Assembly (NCBI RefSeq): GCF_037176765.1
Contig: NC_090023.1
Span: 145,210,866-145,274,865 of the forward strand
Direction of reading: 5' to 3'
Source: Anolis sagrei
Taxonomy: Eukaryota > Chordata > Lepidosauria > Squamata > Anolidae
Length of the DNA stretch: 64,000 nucleotides
Of this stretch, positions 55,140-63,613 are shown piece after piece. The notes beneath the pieces are model-generated. The model saw nothing but the letters and a program-made list of their open reading frames with translations. It did no database searches and was not told where the DNA came from. Made by a program: the position numbers and the translations under genes. Numbering within the stretch: position 1 is the first letter of the stretch; each line of letters opens with the position of its first letter.

Positions 55140-56755
55140 GAAATTTTTATTTGGTATGCTTGTATACCGCTAATATCTCAGCCTGTGCGGCGACTCATTG
55201 CGGTTTACAACATGTTAAAATATACAATTCATTTAAGCATATAAAATTAAAATAAAAATACATACAAAAAACATACACAGTATTGGGCCACCAATACAGA
55301 TCGGGACATCTCATAGTTAAAATCATCATCCAATTCGTTATCTTGATTGCTAATCCATGGTCAGATAAAACATCACATCGAAGGTCAATTGAAGACTTGC
55401 TCAAACATCCAGGTTTTTAGTTTTTTCCTAAATGCCATTAGCGAGGTGGCTGATCTTAATTCAGTAGGGAGGGCATTCCAAAGCCGGGGGGCCACCACAG
55501 AAAAGGCCCTATCTCTCGTTCCCACGAGCCGCACCTGTGAAGCAGGTGGGATAGAGAGAAGGGCTTCTCCTGAAGATCTAAGGGTCCTGGTGGGCTGATA
55601 GGCCGAGATACGTTCGGATAGGTATGTAGGGCCAGAACCGTTTAGGGCTTTAAAGGTCAAAACCAGCACTTTGAATTGGGCTCGGTAGCTAATCGGTAGC
55701 CAGTGAAGCTGGTACAGCAGAGGAGTTGTGTGCTCCCTGCGTCCAGCCCCTGTTAATACCATGGCTGCCGCCCGTTGGACTAGTTGGAGCTTCCGGGCCG
55801 TCTTCAAAGGCAACCCCACGTAGAGAGCGTTGCAGTAATCAAGACGGGATGTAACCAGAGCGTGGACTACCGTGGCCAAGTCAGACTTCCCAAGGTACGG
55901 TCGCAGTTGGCGCACGAGTCTTAACTGTGCGAATGCTCCCCTGGTCACCGCCGAAACCTGGGGCTCCAGGCTCAGCGATGAGTCCAGGATCACACCCAAA
56001 CTGCGAACCTGTGTCTTCAGGGGGAGTGCGACCCCGTCTAACACAGGCTGTAACCCTATACCCTGTTTGGCCTTGCGACTGACCAGGAGCACCTCTGTCT
56101 TGTCTGGATTCAATTTCAATTTGTTCGCCCCCATCCAGACCGTCACAGCGGCCAAGCACCGGTTCAGGACTTCGACAGCCTCCTTAGTAGCAGGTGGGAA
56201 GGAGTGACAGAGTTGGACATCATCTGCGTACAGATGACACCGCACTCCGAAACTCCGGATGATCTCACCCAGCGGCTTCATGTAGATGTTAAACAACATG
56301 GGGGACAGTATTGAACCCTGAGGAACCCCACAAGACAAAGGTTGTGGGGTAGAGCAGGAGTCCCCCAGTGACACCTTCTGAGACCGACCCTCGAGGAATG
56401 ACCGGAGCCACTGCAAAACAGTACCTCCGAGACCCATTCCCGCGAGGCGTCCCAGAAGGATACCGTGGTCGACGGTATCGAAGGCCGCTGAGAGGTCGAG
56501 TAGCACCAACAGGGACACACTCCCCCTGTCGAGCTCCCGACGGAGATCATCCACTAAGGCGACCAAGGCTGTCTCGGTACCATGTCCCGGCCTAAAGCCA
56601 GACTGTGCCGGATCTAGATAATCCGTGTCTACCAAGAATGCCTGGAGTTGTGAGGCCACCACACGTTCCATGACTTTGCCCAAAAAGGGAAGATTGGAAA
56701 CAGGCCGATAGTTTACCAATTGAGTGGGGTAACCTGCCAGCCCCCTACTTAGTTA
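55140..56755 (-). mobile_element. L2 LINE, 5'-truncated, well preserved
   Basis: The 3' end is at the left ('TGTATACCGCTAATATCTCA', 'CGACTCATTGCGGTTTAC'). The copy then reads continuously to about 56755. It is the reference for the shorter L2 fragments in the window and is CpG-rich compared with its surroundings, another sign of youth. Confidence 0.9.
55385..56719 (-). CDS. L2 reverse transcriptase open frame (444 codons)
   Basis: It starts inside the fingers (NYRPVSNLPFLGKVMERVVA), continues with GFRPGHGTETALVALVDDL, LLDLSAAFDTVDH, the catalytic CHLYADDVQL, the thumb ([18 protein letters not shown]) and the L2-type C-terminus (RDRAFSVVAPRLWNALPTEL). No stop or frameshift interrupts it. The N-terminal endonuclease is missing because the copy is 5'-truncated, so this is a remnant frame rather than a host gene. 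The first Met is simply the first in the frame. Confidence 0.85.
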   Translation of the reverse strand: MVNYRPVSNLPFLGKVMERVVASQLQAFLVDTDYLDPAQSGFRPGHGTETALVALVDDLRRELDRGSVSLLVLLDLSAAFDTVDHGILLGRLAGMGLGGTVLQWLRSFLEGRSQKVSLGDSCSTPQPLSCGVPQGSILSPMLFNIYMKPLGEIIRSFGVRCHLYADDVQLCHSFPPATKEAVEVLNRCLAAVTVWMGANKLKLNPDKTEVLLVSRKAKQGIGLQPVLDGVALPLKTQVRSLGVILDSSLSLEPQVSAVTRGAFAQLRLVRQLRPYLGKSDLATVVHALVTSRLDYCNALYVGLPLKTARKLQLVQRAAAMVLTGAGRREHTTPLLYQLHWLPISYRAQFKVLVLTFKALNGSGPTYLSERISAYQPTRTLRSSGEALLSIPPASQVRLVGTRDRAFSVVAPRLWNALPTELRSATSLMAFRKKLKTWMFEQVFN

Positions 56756-57240
56756 ATTGAGTTCAAACTTGTTTTGCAAATTGTTTCTGGAGGTTCTTCA
56801 GGTCATGCCTGTGGCAATGTAAATCCTGGAGGCGATGCAATCAGAATTAGATGGAAAAGAAGCCCGTTCTCTCTATGGGTTCATATCACTATTCAGTTAG
56901 AAAACAAGGTAGTTAGAGCCTGCCATCTGTAGACAATCAAGAAAAAAAATAAGCAACTGCCACACCAGGGAAATCAGCACGCTTGTTATTACCATGGAAA
57001 AAAGCAAAAATTATTAAATCAACAAACCCATACCTTTTGTCCTACATATTCAGAAATGTATCTGTGGAGACAATGCTGTCAGGCAAGTTCTTGAATCACA
57101 GGAAAATGGGTGATTTAAAACCGTTTGTCTCCTCTTGGTTTTGCTCCTTGTCCCATTTCGTAAGCTACTGGTACCTGTTTGTTTCTGATGCATTTATATT
57201 ATTAACCCCCCCCCCCCCCGCCTCGTCCACACACACACAC
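56756..57240. other. Intergenic, no recognised feature
   Basis: Ends in a C run and a short (AC)n run at about 57206-57243. No repeat family recognised. Confidence 0.45.
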
Positions 57241-57244
57241 ACAA

Positions 57245-57965
57245 CTAAAATGATTAAGGTTCTGGAGAACAAGCCCTATGAGGAGTGGCTTAAAGAGCTG
57301 GACATGTTTAGCCTGAAGAAGAGAAGACTGAGAGGAGACATGATAGCCATGTATAAATATGTGAGAGAAAGTCATAGGGAGGAGGGAGTGAACTAGTTTT
57401 CTGCTGCCTTCAGGGGCGGCTGAACCCATTACGCAAATAAGCATTCGCAGTATACTTGATTTTGCCCAGGGGCGTTCTTGAGGCGCTCTTGGGGGAAAAT
57501 AGACCTTGACATATGCGAGTTGTAGTTACTGGGATGTATAGTTCACCTACAATCAAAGAGCATTCTGAACTCCACCAATGACGGAATTGAACCAAATATG
57601 GCACACAGAACTCCCACGACAAACAAAATATATATCAGTGATTGGTTGGGGGGGGAGGGCAAAATACTGTTTGCTTACCACTGAAAATTACCTAGGGCTG
57701 CCTCTGGCTGCCTTGGAGACTAGGATGCGGAATAATGGCTTCAAAGGGGATTCCATCTGAACATTAGGAAAAACTTCCTGACTGTGAGAGCTGTTCAGCA
57801 GTGGAACTCTCTGCCTTGGAGTGTGGTGGAGGCTCCTTCTTTGGAGGCTTTTAAACAGAGTCTGGATGGCCATCTGTCAGGGGTGCTTTGAATGCAATTT
57901 TCCTGCTTCTTGGCAGGGGGTTGGACTAGATGGCCCATGGGGTCTCTTCCAACTCTAGGATTCTA
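57245..57965 (+). mobile_element. CR1 LINE 3' end, split by a hAT element
   Basis: Left part: 'GAGAACAAGCCCTATGAGGA' encoding [20 protein letters not shown] and [15 protein letters not shown]. Right part (from 57707): CTTTTAAACAGAGTCTGGATG, 'GGTTGGACTAGATGGCCCAT' and AACTCTAGGATTCTA. It is a CR1 C-terminus and tail. Confidence 0.9.
57411..57706. mobile_element. Non-autonomous hAT inside CR1, perfect 8-bp TSD
   Basis: It begins CAGGGGCGGCT and ends AGGGCTGCCTCTG, which is a near inverse. GCTGCCTT flanks both sides (57403-57410 and 57707-57714). Its interior (about 57480-57620) matches, inverted, the segments of the old repeat at 47.2-53.7 kb. Confidence 0.88.
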
Positions 57966-58195
57966 ACAACAATCCTATCTCATCAGCCAAAAGCTGGCCC
58001 ACACTTCCCATTTGTTAAAAATGTTCCTCATTTTAATTATTGTATTGTTTTAAGTGGGTTTTTTTTTTTTTGCACAAGTAAGATATGTGCAGTGTTCATA
58101 GGAATTCATTCATTTTTTTTTCAAATTATAATCCGGCCCGCCAACAGTTTGAGGGGCTGTGACCTGGCCCTCTGTTTGAAAAGTGTAAGGGCCCC
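57966..58195 (+). mobile_element. hAT-type transposon, 3' terminal fragment (copy 2)
   Basis: It is homologous to 53-297: 'AATCCTATCTCATCAGCCAA', 'GGAATTCATTCAT', CCAACAGTTTGAGGGGCTG and a CCCCTG terminus. The two copies are diverged by scattered substitutions and small indels. Confidence 0.55.
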
Positions 58196-58199
58196 TGAT

Positions 58200-58322
58200 C
58201 TAGATTATCAAATCAGATAATCCACATTATCTTCCTTGAACTGGATTGAGTCTACACTACCATATAATCCAGTTCAAAGCAGAGCATCTGGATTGGATTT
58301 GGCTGTGTAGAAGGGGCCTCAG
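58200..58322. mobile_element. MITE fragment just upstream of EPSTI1
   Basis: 'CATATAATCCAGTTCAAAGC' and 'GGCTGTGTAGAAGGGGCCT' match the family at 62963-63098, which has GGGCCCTTC-type ends. Only the right part is well kept. Confidence 0.6.
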
Positions 58323-58517
58323 GAAGAACAGCCTGGGCAGCCATGCCCTCAACTGTCGGGCAGGGCCTTTAAAAGGCTGCTAGGTCTCCTCTTATGGCAG
58401 TTTCCACAGCTAACTTCTCTGAGAGTCACTTGCATGGCTCCAGCTGTGGAAATGGTGCAGGTGAAGAGAATAAAGGTGAGGGAAAGTTCAGAGAGCGATC
58501 ATGGCTAGAGGGACGAG

Positions 58518-58527
58518 GAAAGGGAAA
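58518..58527 (+). promoter_or_regulatory. IRF/ISRE core site upstream of EPSTI1
   Basis: GAAAGGGAAA fits GAAANNGAAA exactly and is followed by GAAGGAAG (ETS-like). It lies about 150 bases upstream of the EPSTI1 ATG. Confidence 0.5.
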
Positions 58528-58597
58528 GAAGGAAGTTGTTGCTTGCTTGCTTTCTGCAACACCCGGCCCTTTGGAAAGGGAGCATCCCACAAGAGAA

Positions 58598-58607
58598 GGG
58601 AAACTCC
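58598..58607 (+). promoter_or_regulatory. Consensus NF-kB site upstream of EPSTI1
   Basis: GGGAAACTCC fits GGGRNWYYCC at all positions, about 62 bases upstream of the ATG and immediately beside the ISRE-like element. Confidence 0.55.
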
Positions 58608-58610
58608 AGG

Positions 58611-58629
58611 GTTCGGTTTCGTTTCGTTT
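58611..58629 (-). promoter_or_regulatory. ISRE-like element upstream of EPSTI1
   Basis: The minus strand reads AAACGAAACGAAACCGAAC. GAAACCGAA is the core of strong ISREs such as that of ISG15; the last A of the second GAAA is a C here. EPSTI1 is a known interferon-stimulated gene in mammals, so the placement is coherent. Confidence 0.5.
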
Positions 58630-58668
58630 GTGAAGACGGACAGAGCCATTCCCCCGCGACTGAGAGCG

Positions 58669-58811
58669 ATGAGTTGCCCAAGAAATGGAGCCCGAGGCTG
58701 TGGAGCCTGCGATGCGTTTTCGCCACGGGGCGGGCGTCTAGACGCCAGGGATCCCGGAGCAGCAGGGCAAGAGGACTGGCAGCAGCAGGAGCAACAGCGC
58801 CCGGAGCAGCA
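58669..58811 (+). CDS. EPSTI1: EPSTI1 coding exon 1 (probable)
   Basis: ATG at 58669 begins MSCPRNGARGCGACDAF, then RLDARDPGAAGQEDWQQQEQ, ending two bases into a codon at the donor GTAAGT (58812). These two bases plus the first base of exon 2 make CAT (His) and lead in frame into SDAYVMIAPNP. The human N-terminus is likewise poorly ordered and rich in D, P, Q and E before (S)AYTLIAPN. Primary similarity is weak, so the call rests on position, donor, frame match and orientation relative to DNAJC15. The rival reading is that this frame is CpG-island chance and the true exon 1 lies elsewhere. Confidence 0.62.
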
Positions 58812-58821
58812 GTAAGTCAGT

Positions 58822-59079
58822 CTCCCAAGCGGGGAAGACAACAAGGGGATTGCCTTGGGAATCTGTTTCAGTTTTGTCAAGTAGGTGGGAAAGTATCAGA
58901 AAGGATCACAGTTTAGCAGTGGAAGCCTCCTACCTTTCAAGGCAGCCTGTCTGGTTTTTGAAGCTACCTGGTTCTTATATGGATGGGAGACTGCCAATGA
59001 AGCCTAGGTGCTGCTGAAACCTTTCCACGCAGAACCCTTTTTGTTTTCCCACCAAAGTTGGGCGGTGTATATGATAATC
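58822..59079. other. EPSTI1 intron 1, 5' part
   Basis: No recognised element between the exon 1 donor and the BovB fragment. Confidence 0.4.
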
Positions 59080-59265
59080 TATATTATGACCACATAATGA
59101 GAAGACAGGAAAATGAAGTACTTTGGCCACATCATGAGAAGAAAGGAAAGCATAGAGAAGACCATTATGTTGAGGGGCCGACCAAGGGCAAGATGGATGG
59201 ACAATATCCTTGAAATGACTGGCTTGACCTTGAAGGAGCTGGGGGTGGTGATGGCCTGAGAAAGT
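59080..59265 (+). mobile_element. RTE-BovB LINE fragment
   Basis: 'ATGAAGTACTTTGGCCACAT' encodes [12 protein letters not shown], followed by RGRPRARWMDNILEMTGLTL and KELGVVMA, matching the BovB C-terminus at 41.9-42.05 kb. Both ends are truncated and the MLGK-EGKR segment is partly deleted. Confidence 0.85.
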
Positions 59266-59309
59266 TTGTGTGACCCTGGTCCCCTCGGTAATTTGATGGT
59301 GTTCATCTT

Positions 59310-59935
59310 CCGGTCTCAATTCAAGGTGCAGGTGCTTACCTACAAAGCCCTAAACGGTTTGGGACCCGCCTACCTGCGTGACTGCATCTCCTTATATGAA
59401 CCCACACGTTCCCTTTGATCATCTGGAGAGGCCCTGCTCACGATCCCACCTGCATCGCAAGCGCGTTTGGTGGGGACGAGGGACAGGGCCTTCTCTGTGG
59501 TGGCTCCCCGACTCTGGAACTATCTCCCCAAGGACATCAGACAAGCCCCAACGTTGACAATCTTTAGGAAGAGCCTGAAGACCTGGCTGTTCCAGTGTGC
59601 CTTTCCAGAATAGGAAACTCCCTGGCATTATGTCCCAAATGCACTTTGTTAGAGATTCAGGATTGTCTGCACATTGCACTTACCTCCAAAAACCTCTACA
59701 TGTTAACCTGTCAAGACCAGCACTTTCTAATTTGTCCACTACATTTGGCCCAGCCTTTAGGTTTTAAATGTGTCATGGTGTCATTGTTTGCTTGATGTTT
59801 TATTATTTGCTTATGAGTTTTATTGTTGTATTTGTATACTGTTGTTTGTTGGCAGCCTTGGCCTTTGTAAGCTGCATCGAGTCCTTCGGGAGATTTTGTG
59901 GGGTATAAATAAAGTTAATAATAATAATAATGGTG
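59310..59935 (+). mobile_element. L2 LINE 3' end with (AAT)n
   Basis: Translates in pieces to L2 C-terminus (FQVQVLTYKALNGLGPAYLR-like, RDRAFSVVAPRLWNYLPKD-like) and ends 'GTAAGCTGCATCGAGTCCTT', CGGGAGATTTTGTGGGGTA and an AAT run. It lies in EPSTI1 intron 1, sense orientation. Confidence 0.88.
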
Positions 59936-60129
59936 GTGCATAAGGATTTGTCTGTGGATTGAGACTTCCTCTTTCAGCCTGGTCTTTTCCTTTCCTGGGT
60001 GTGTTTTTCCTTCCAATATCTTCCTGATTCCTTCTGAGGGGTGGGCCCTGACTCCTTCCCTTGTTTGGGCCCCCTCTTCCCCTGCCAAGTACCCTTTCAT
60101 CTCTTTTTCTTCTTCTACATCCTCTGAAC

Positions 60130-61038
60130 CAGTGGTTCTCCAGCTGTTGGTCTCCAAATATTTTGGCCTTCAACTGCCAGAAATCCTAATGTGCCGTCAC
60201 ACCCAGACCCTATAAAATTAAAACTAAGATGTGCTTCTCTCTTTGTCTGGGTGGACCGCGGGGGTCTTTCTTTAGAAGCTCAAAATTTCTCAGCAACTGA
60301 GGCCACTTCAGGTTTGGAACATCAAACAGAATATTTATTTTCAAAGTCCTTGACAGACTTGGCACAGCTTGAAGAAGTTACAACACAAATAGTCAATTTG
60401 GTAAACCATAGAGATGATCTTTCTTTCTTTTTCCTTCAGTTACTGAGGTAACTTCCCCAAATGGTAGAAAATATCCTGGGATCCTTTCACCCTAACCCTG
60501 AGCTGGTATGGTTAGAAAAAACAGGTTTTTCCCTATCTATAGCTCAAGGTTATCTTTGGAGATGAAGTAATGCTCAATAATATTCAATAACTTTTCTATA
60601 ACTCAATTGCTCAATTACTCAATTGCTAGTCTATCTATCAATCTATCTCAATTAGCTTCTTTATATAACTCAATCGTACTTACAATGATTTTTTCAGAGC
60701 TACCTGCCTGACCAACAGCACATCTGAAGCTTTCTTTCTCTACTGAAGAAGGCAGGGGAGATTCCAAAATGGAGATCTCAACCCAAGAAAAAAGGTGGTC
60801 CCTAGACCCAAAAAGATACTTTTCTAAACCAATAACTGCAGAGGGCCTGCAGTCTGGCTTTACAGACTCGGATACTGTTTAACTTTCAAGGTGCTGCTGG
60901 GTCTGTAGCAACCCTGGGGAAATGCAAAGGAATACTATCCCATGCAACTATGCTCCTGGAAGACAGAACAACTAACAGCTGGTAAATTGGCTAAGAATTC
61001 TGGGAGTTGTAGACCAAAACACAGGTTGAGAAGCACTG
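60130..61038. mobile_element. Palindromic hAT-Charlie MITE split by a solo LTR
   Basis: The left half (60130-60189) begins CAGTGGTTCTCCAGCTGTTG. The right half (60976-61038) runs CAGCTGGTAAATTGG to GAGAAGCACTG. Flanks CTCTGAAC (60122-60129) and CTCTGGAC (61039-61046) form an 8-bp duplication with one difference, proving the halves belong together. Confidence 0.85.
60190..60970 (+). repeat. Probable solo LTR (fossil) inside the MITE
   Basis: The insertion starts TGTGCCGTC and ends AGAACA. It is bordered by CCTAA (60185-60189) and ACTAA (60971-60975), a 5-bp duplication with one difference relative to the intact MITE order. A TATA-like CCTATAAAATT lies near the left end. TG...CA ends plus a 5-bp duplication fit a Ty3/gypsy- or retrovirus-type solo LTR. 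No internal region is present; it is broken in that sense and old. Confidence 0.6.
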
Positions 61039-61046
61039 CTCTGGAC

Positions 61047-62182
61047 CATCCTTTTGTGTTTAGCAGCTCTCCTCTGTCACAGGGAGAATGTCCCTACGGC
61101 TTGGGTGGTAGCCTCAAAATATAGTCTTGACTCTCGTTAATTCTATTTTTTGGTGGTGCTTTTAACAGTGAAAACAAGTGTAACAATATTTACCATAGAA
61201 GGTAGTGTTATAGCCTTGTTGTGATTCTGCAAAGGGTTAAATGTGTTTGCTCCTTGTTTTGGTAGATTTTGCAAAAAGGCTATTGTGTTAAATAGAGTTC
61301 TGTCTATGTCTAGAATACCCTGTATGCATAATAAAATAAGATTTATGGCCTTTACCCAATGTGCTGACAATTCTTGTGAATTCCATAGCTTTCTAGTATC
61401 TCAGAAAACTAGAACCTATCTTTTTCTATTACCCAAAACTACACGAGCCTTTATCTTTAACTTGGCTGCCATGAAAATATAATGAGAATTTACCCATTCT
61501 GCGAGAGAGAGAGCTCCAAGTCCAGGTAGCAGGAGACAGATGATTATCATCTTAGTTTTGTTCTGGGAAATAAAAGTACATCATTTCCTGCTGCAGAAGT
61601 ATTTGCACTGGTACTTTAACCACTTCTATTCCCCTCCCCTTAACATATATGGCTTTTGTCAGGAGATATAACTCCATTTAAGGCTGCTGGAGATGGCAAA
61701 GCCATGCTCAGTTCCTGTTAATCTAAAGTACCAGGTGTAAGTTTAAGTAAAGGGAAGAATAAGCTAGAAGGACCATTTCATATATCTTTGGCTCCTAATA
61801 TTGAGTACTGTAACTGTGTGGCATAATTATGTATCAATATACAGTGATCAACTTGTGGCATAAAGCAGTTAAGTATAAAGCCATGGAGAAAGCCCAGGGT
61901 GTGATTGATAAGAGGATGGCACTTGCATCCCAATACAAAGCCTATCCTAATGCAAATGCGGGGAGGTAGTAGAATGTGTAGCCCGCCTTCTGGCTATCCT
62001 AATCAGCATGGCCAGTGGCCAATGATAATAAGAGTTGTTTACAATAACTCCTGAACTAAGATGGGATGTGTTTGTACTAAAGGTGTTGGTTGCTCTTGGT
62101 TATAGCCTTCAAGTCGGCTTCAACTTTATGATCTTGTGAGCGACAGCTCTCCAAGGCACCATGTTGTTAACAGCCCTGTTTA
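61047..62182. other. EPSTI1 intron 1, no recognised feature
   Basis: Nothing firmly recognised. A short SINE-like stretch may exist near 62080-62170 ('CTTCAAGTCGGCTTCAACTT'). Confidence 0.4.
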
Positions 62183-62910
62183 ATGTATTGTCGAAGGCTT
62201 TCATGGCTAGAATCACTGGGTTGTTGTAGGTTTTTCGGGCTATATGGCCATGTTCTAGAAGCATTCGCCTGCATCTGTGGCAAGCATCCTCGAAGGTTGT
62301 GAGGTCTGTTGGACCTAGAAAAATTGGGTTTATATATATCGCAATATAAACCCAATTTTCCTAGTTCCAACAGACCTCACAACTAGGTTCTTGTGGGTTT
62401 TTTCGGGCTATAGAGCCATGTTCTAGAGGCATTTCTCCTGATGTTTCGCCTGCATCTATGGCAAGCATCCTCAGAGGTTGAGAAGGTCTGTTGGAAGTAG
62501 GAAAAATGGGTTTATATATCTGTGGAATGGCTGGGGTGGGGCAAGGAGCTCTTCCCTGCTGCAGTTAGGTGTGAATGTTTAGCTGATCACCTTCATTAGC
62601 ATTTGAAGGCCTGCCTGAGTCTGGGAAAATCTGTTGCTGGGAGGTGTTAATCTGTGCCTGGTTTTTTCCTCTCTGTTGTTTAGCTGTTATAATTTTAGAG
62701 TTTTTTAATACGTCAGAAGAAATGCCTCTAGAACATGGCTCTATAGCCCGAAAAAACCCACAAGAACCTAGTGATTCCAGCCATGAAAGCCTTCGACAAT
62801 AGACCTCACAACCTCTGAGGATGGTTGCCATAGATGCAGGCAAAACGTCAGGAGAGAATGCTTCTAGAACATGGCCATATAGCCTGAAAAACCTACAACA
62901 ACCCAGCCCT
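62183..62910. mobile_element. Penelope-like terminal palindrome (outer), split
   Basis: Left arm 'TTGTCGAAGGCTTTCATGGC', GTTGTAGGTTTTTCGGGC and 'GCATCCTCGAAGGTTGTGAG'; right arm resumes at 62803 with 'ACCTCACAACCTCTGAGGAT' and ends CCTGAAAAACCTACAACAAC. It is interrupted by a second palindromic element. Confidence 0.75.
62383..62802. mobile_element. Penelope-like terminal palindrome (inner), perfect 9-bp TSD
   Basis: CTAGGTTCTTGTGGGTTTTT at the left and its exact inverse at the right extend through GGCTATAGAGCCATGTTCTA, about 52 bp of near-perfect inverted arms, followed by TGATTCCAGCCATGAAAGCC at the right edge. ACCTCACAA flanks it on both sides (62374-62382 and 62803-62811). Confidence 0.82.
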
Positions 62911-62962
62911 GTTTAATTTTGAACTCACAGCAACACATTTTCTGGTCACTTGCCTGAAGCTG

Positions 62963-63098
62963 AGGGCCCTTCCATGCAACTATAAACAGATTGAACTAAT
63001 TTATTGGGCAGTGTGGACTCAGATATTCCAGTTCAAAGCAGATATTGTGGATTATCTGCCTTGATATTCTGGGTTACATGTCTGTGTGGAAGGGCCCT
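62963..63098. mobile_element. MITE with AGGGCCCTTCCA ends
   Basis: AGGGCCCTTCCATGCAACTA at the left and 'GTCTGTGTGGAAGGGCCCT' at the right are inverse termini. The interior contains 'TATTCCAGTTCAAAGCAGAT' and 'GGATTATCTGCCTTGATATT', shared with 58200-58322. Confidence 0.7.
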
Positions 63099-63554
63099 GT
63101 CTAGGATAGCCAGTACCCTATTTTCTCCCTCAGTTTCAATTGGATGACCTCCTTAGACTGGCTGTCCATCATATCAGTATCTTTTCATTTCTTGATGAAG
63201 AGTTGTCTTTACAACTACATCAGTTATTCTTGATGTATTCCATGCAGCTACTGGAAATATCATACTAGATGCTTTAAAAAAACACATTCAGAAAAGTTAA
63301 ATTAGCGCCTAAAGCAGAAATGGGAATCATGCAGCCCTTCAGTATTGCTCACCATTGGCTACATTGGCTAGGAATGATGCGAGTTGCACTCTGACAATAT
63401 TTAGAGCACCGCACTGCTCTAAAATCTTGATGAACACATTTTTTGGAGGTGCTACCTAAACCTCTATATTTGTAAAGTCCTATATCTTTTAAATGGCATA
63501 CTATTTTAAACCATACAAGCAATTAATTCATCTCCCCCTTTTTTCTCTCTATAG
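63099..63554. other. EPSTI1 intron 1, 3' end
   Basis: Unrecognised sequence ending in the polypyrimidine tract CCCCCTTTTTTCTCTCTATAG ahead of exon 2. Confidence 0.6.
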
Positions 63555-63613
63555 TTCAGATGCATATGTTATGATAGCCCCAAATCCAACAAAGAGGGAT
63601 CAGTTACAGAAAA
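63555..63613 (+). CDS. EPSTI1: EPSTI1 coding exon 2
   Basis: Encodes SDAYVMIAPNPTKRDQLQK (frame entered in phase 2) and corresponds to human EPSTI1 SAYTLIAPNINRRNEIQ. The acceptor is TCTCTATAG and the donor GTAAGT. EPSTI1 (epithelial stromal interaction 1) is a coiled-coil-rich cytoplasmic protein induced by interferon, with reported antiviral and NF-kB-linked roles. Later exons encoding the coiled coil lie beyond the window. Position and strand, head to head with DNAJC15, agree with the mammalian gene order. Confidence 0.82.

Noticed and set aside
58488-58916. Other-frame open stretches over EPSTI1 exon 1
   Set aside because: These are GC-rich shadows. Only the frame starting at 58669 joins exon 2 correctly.
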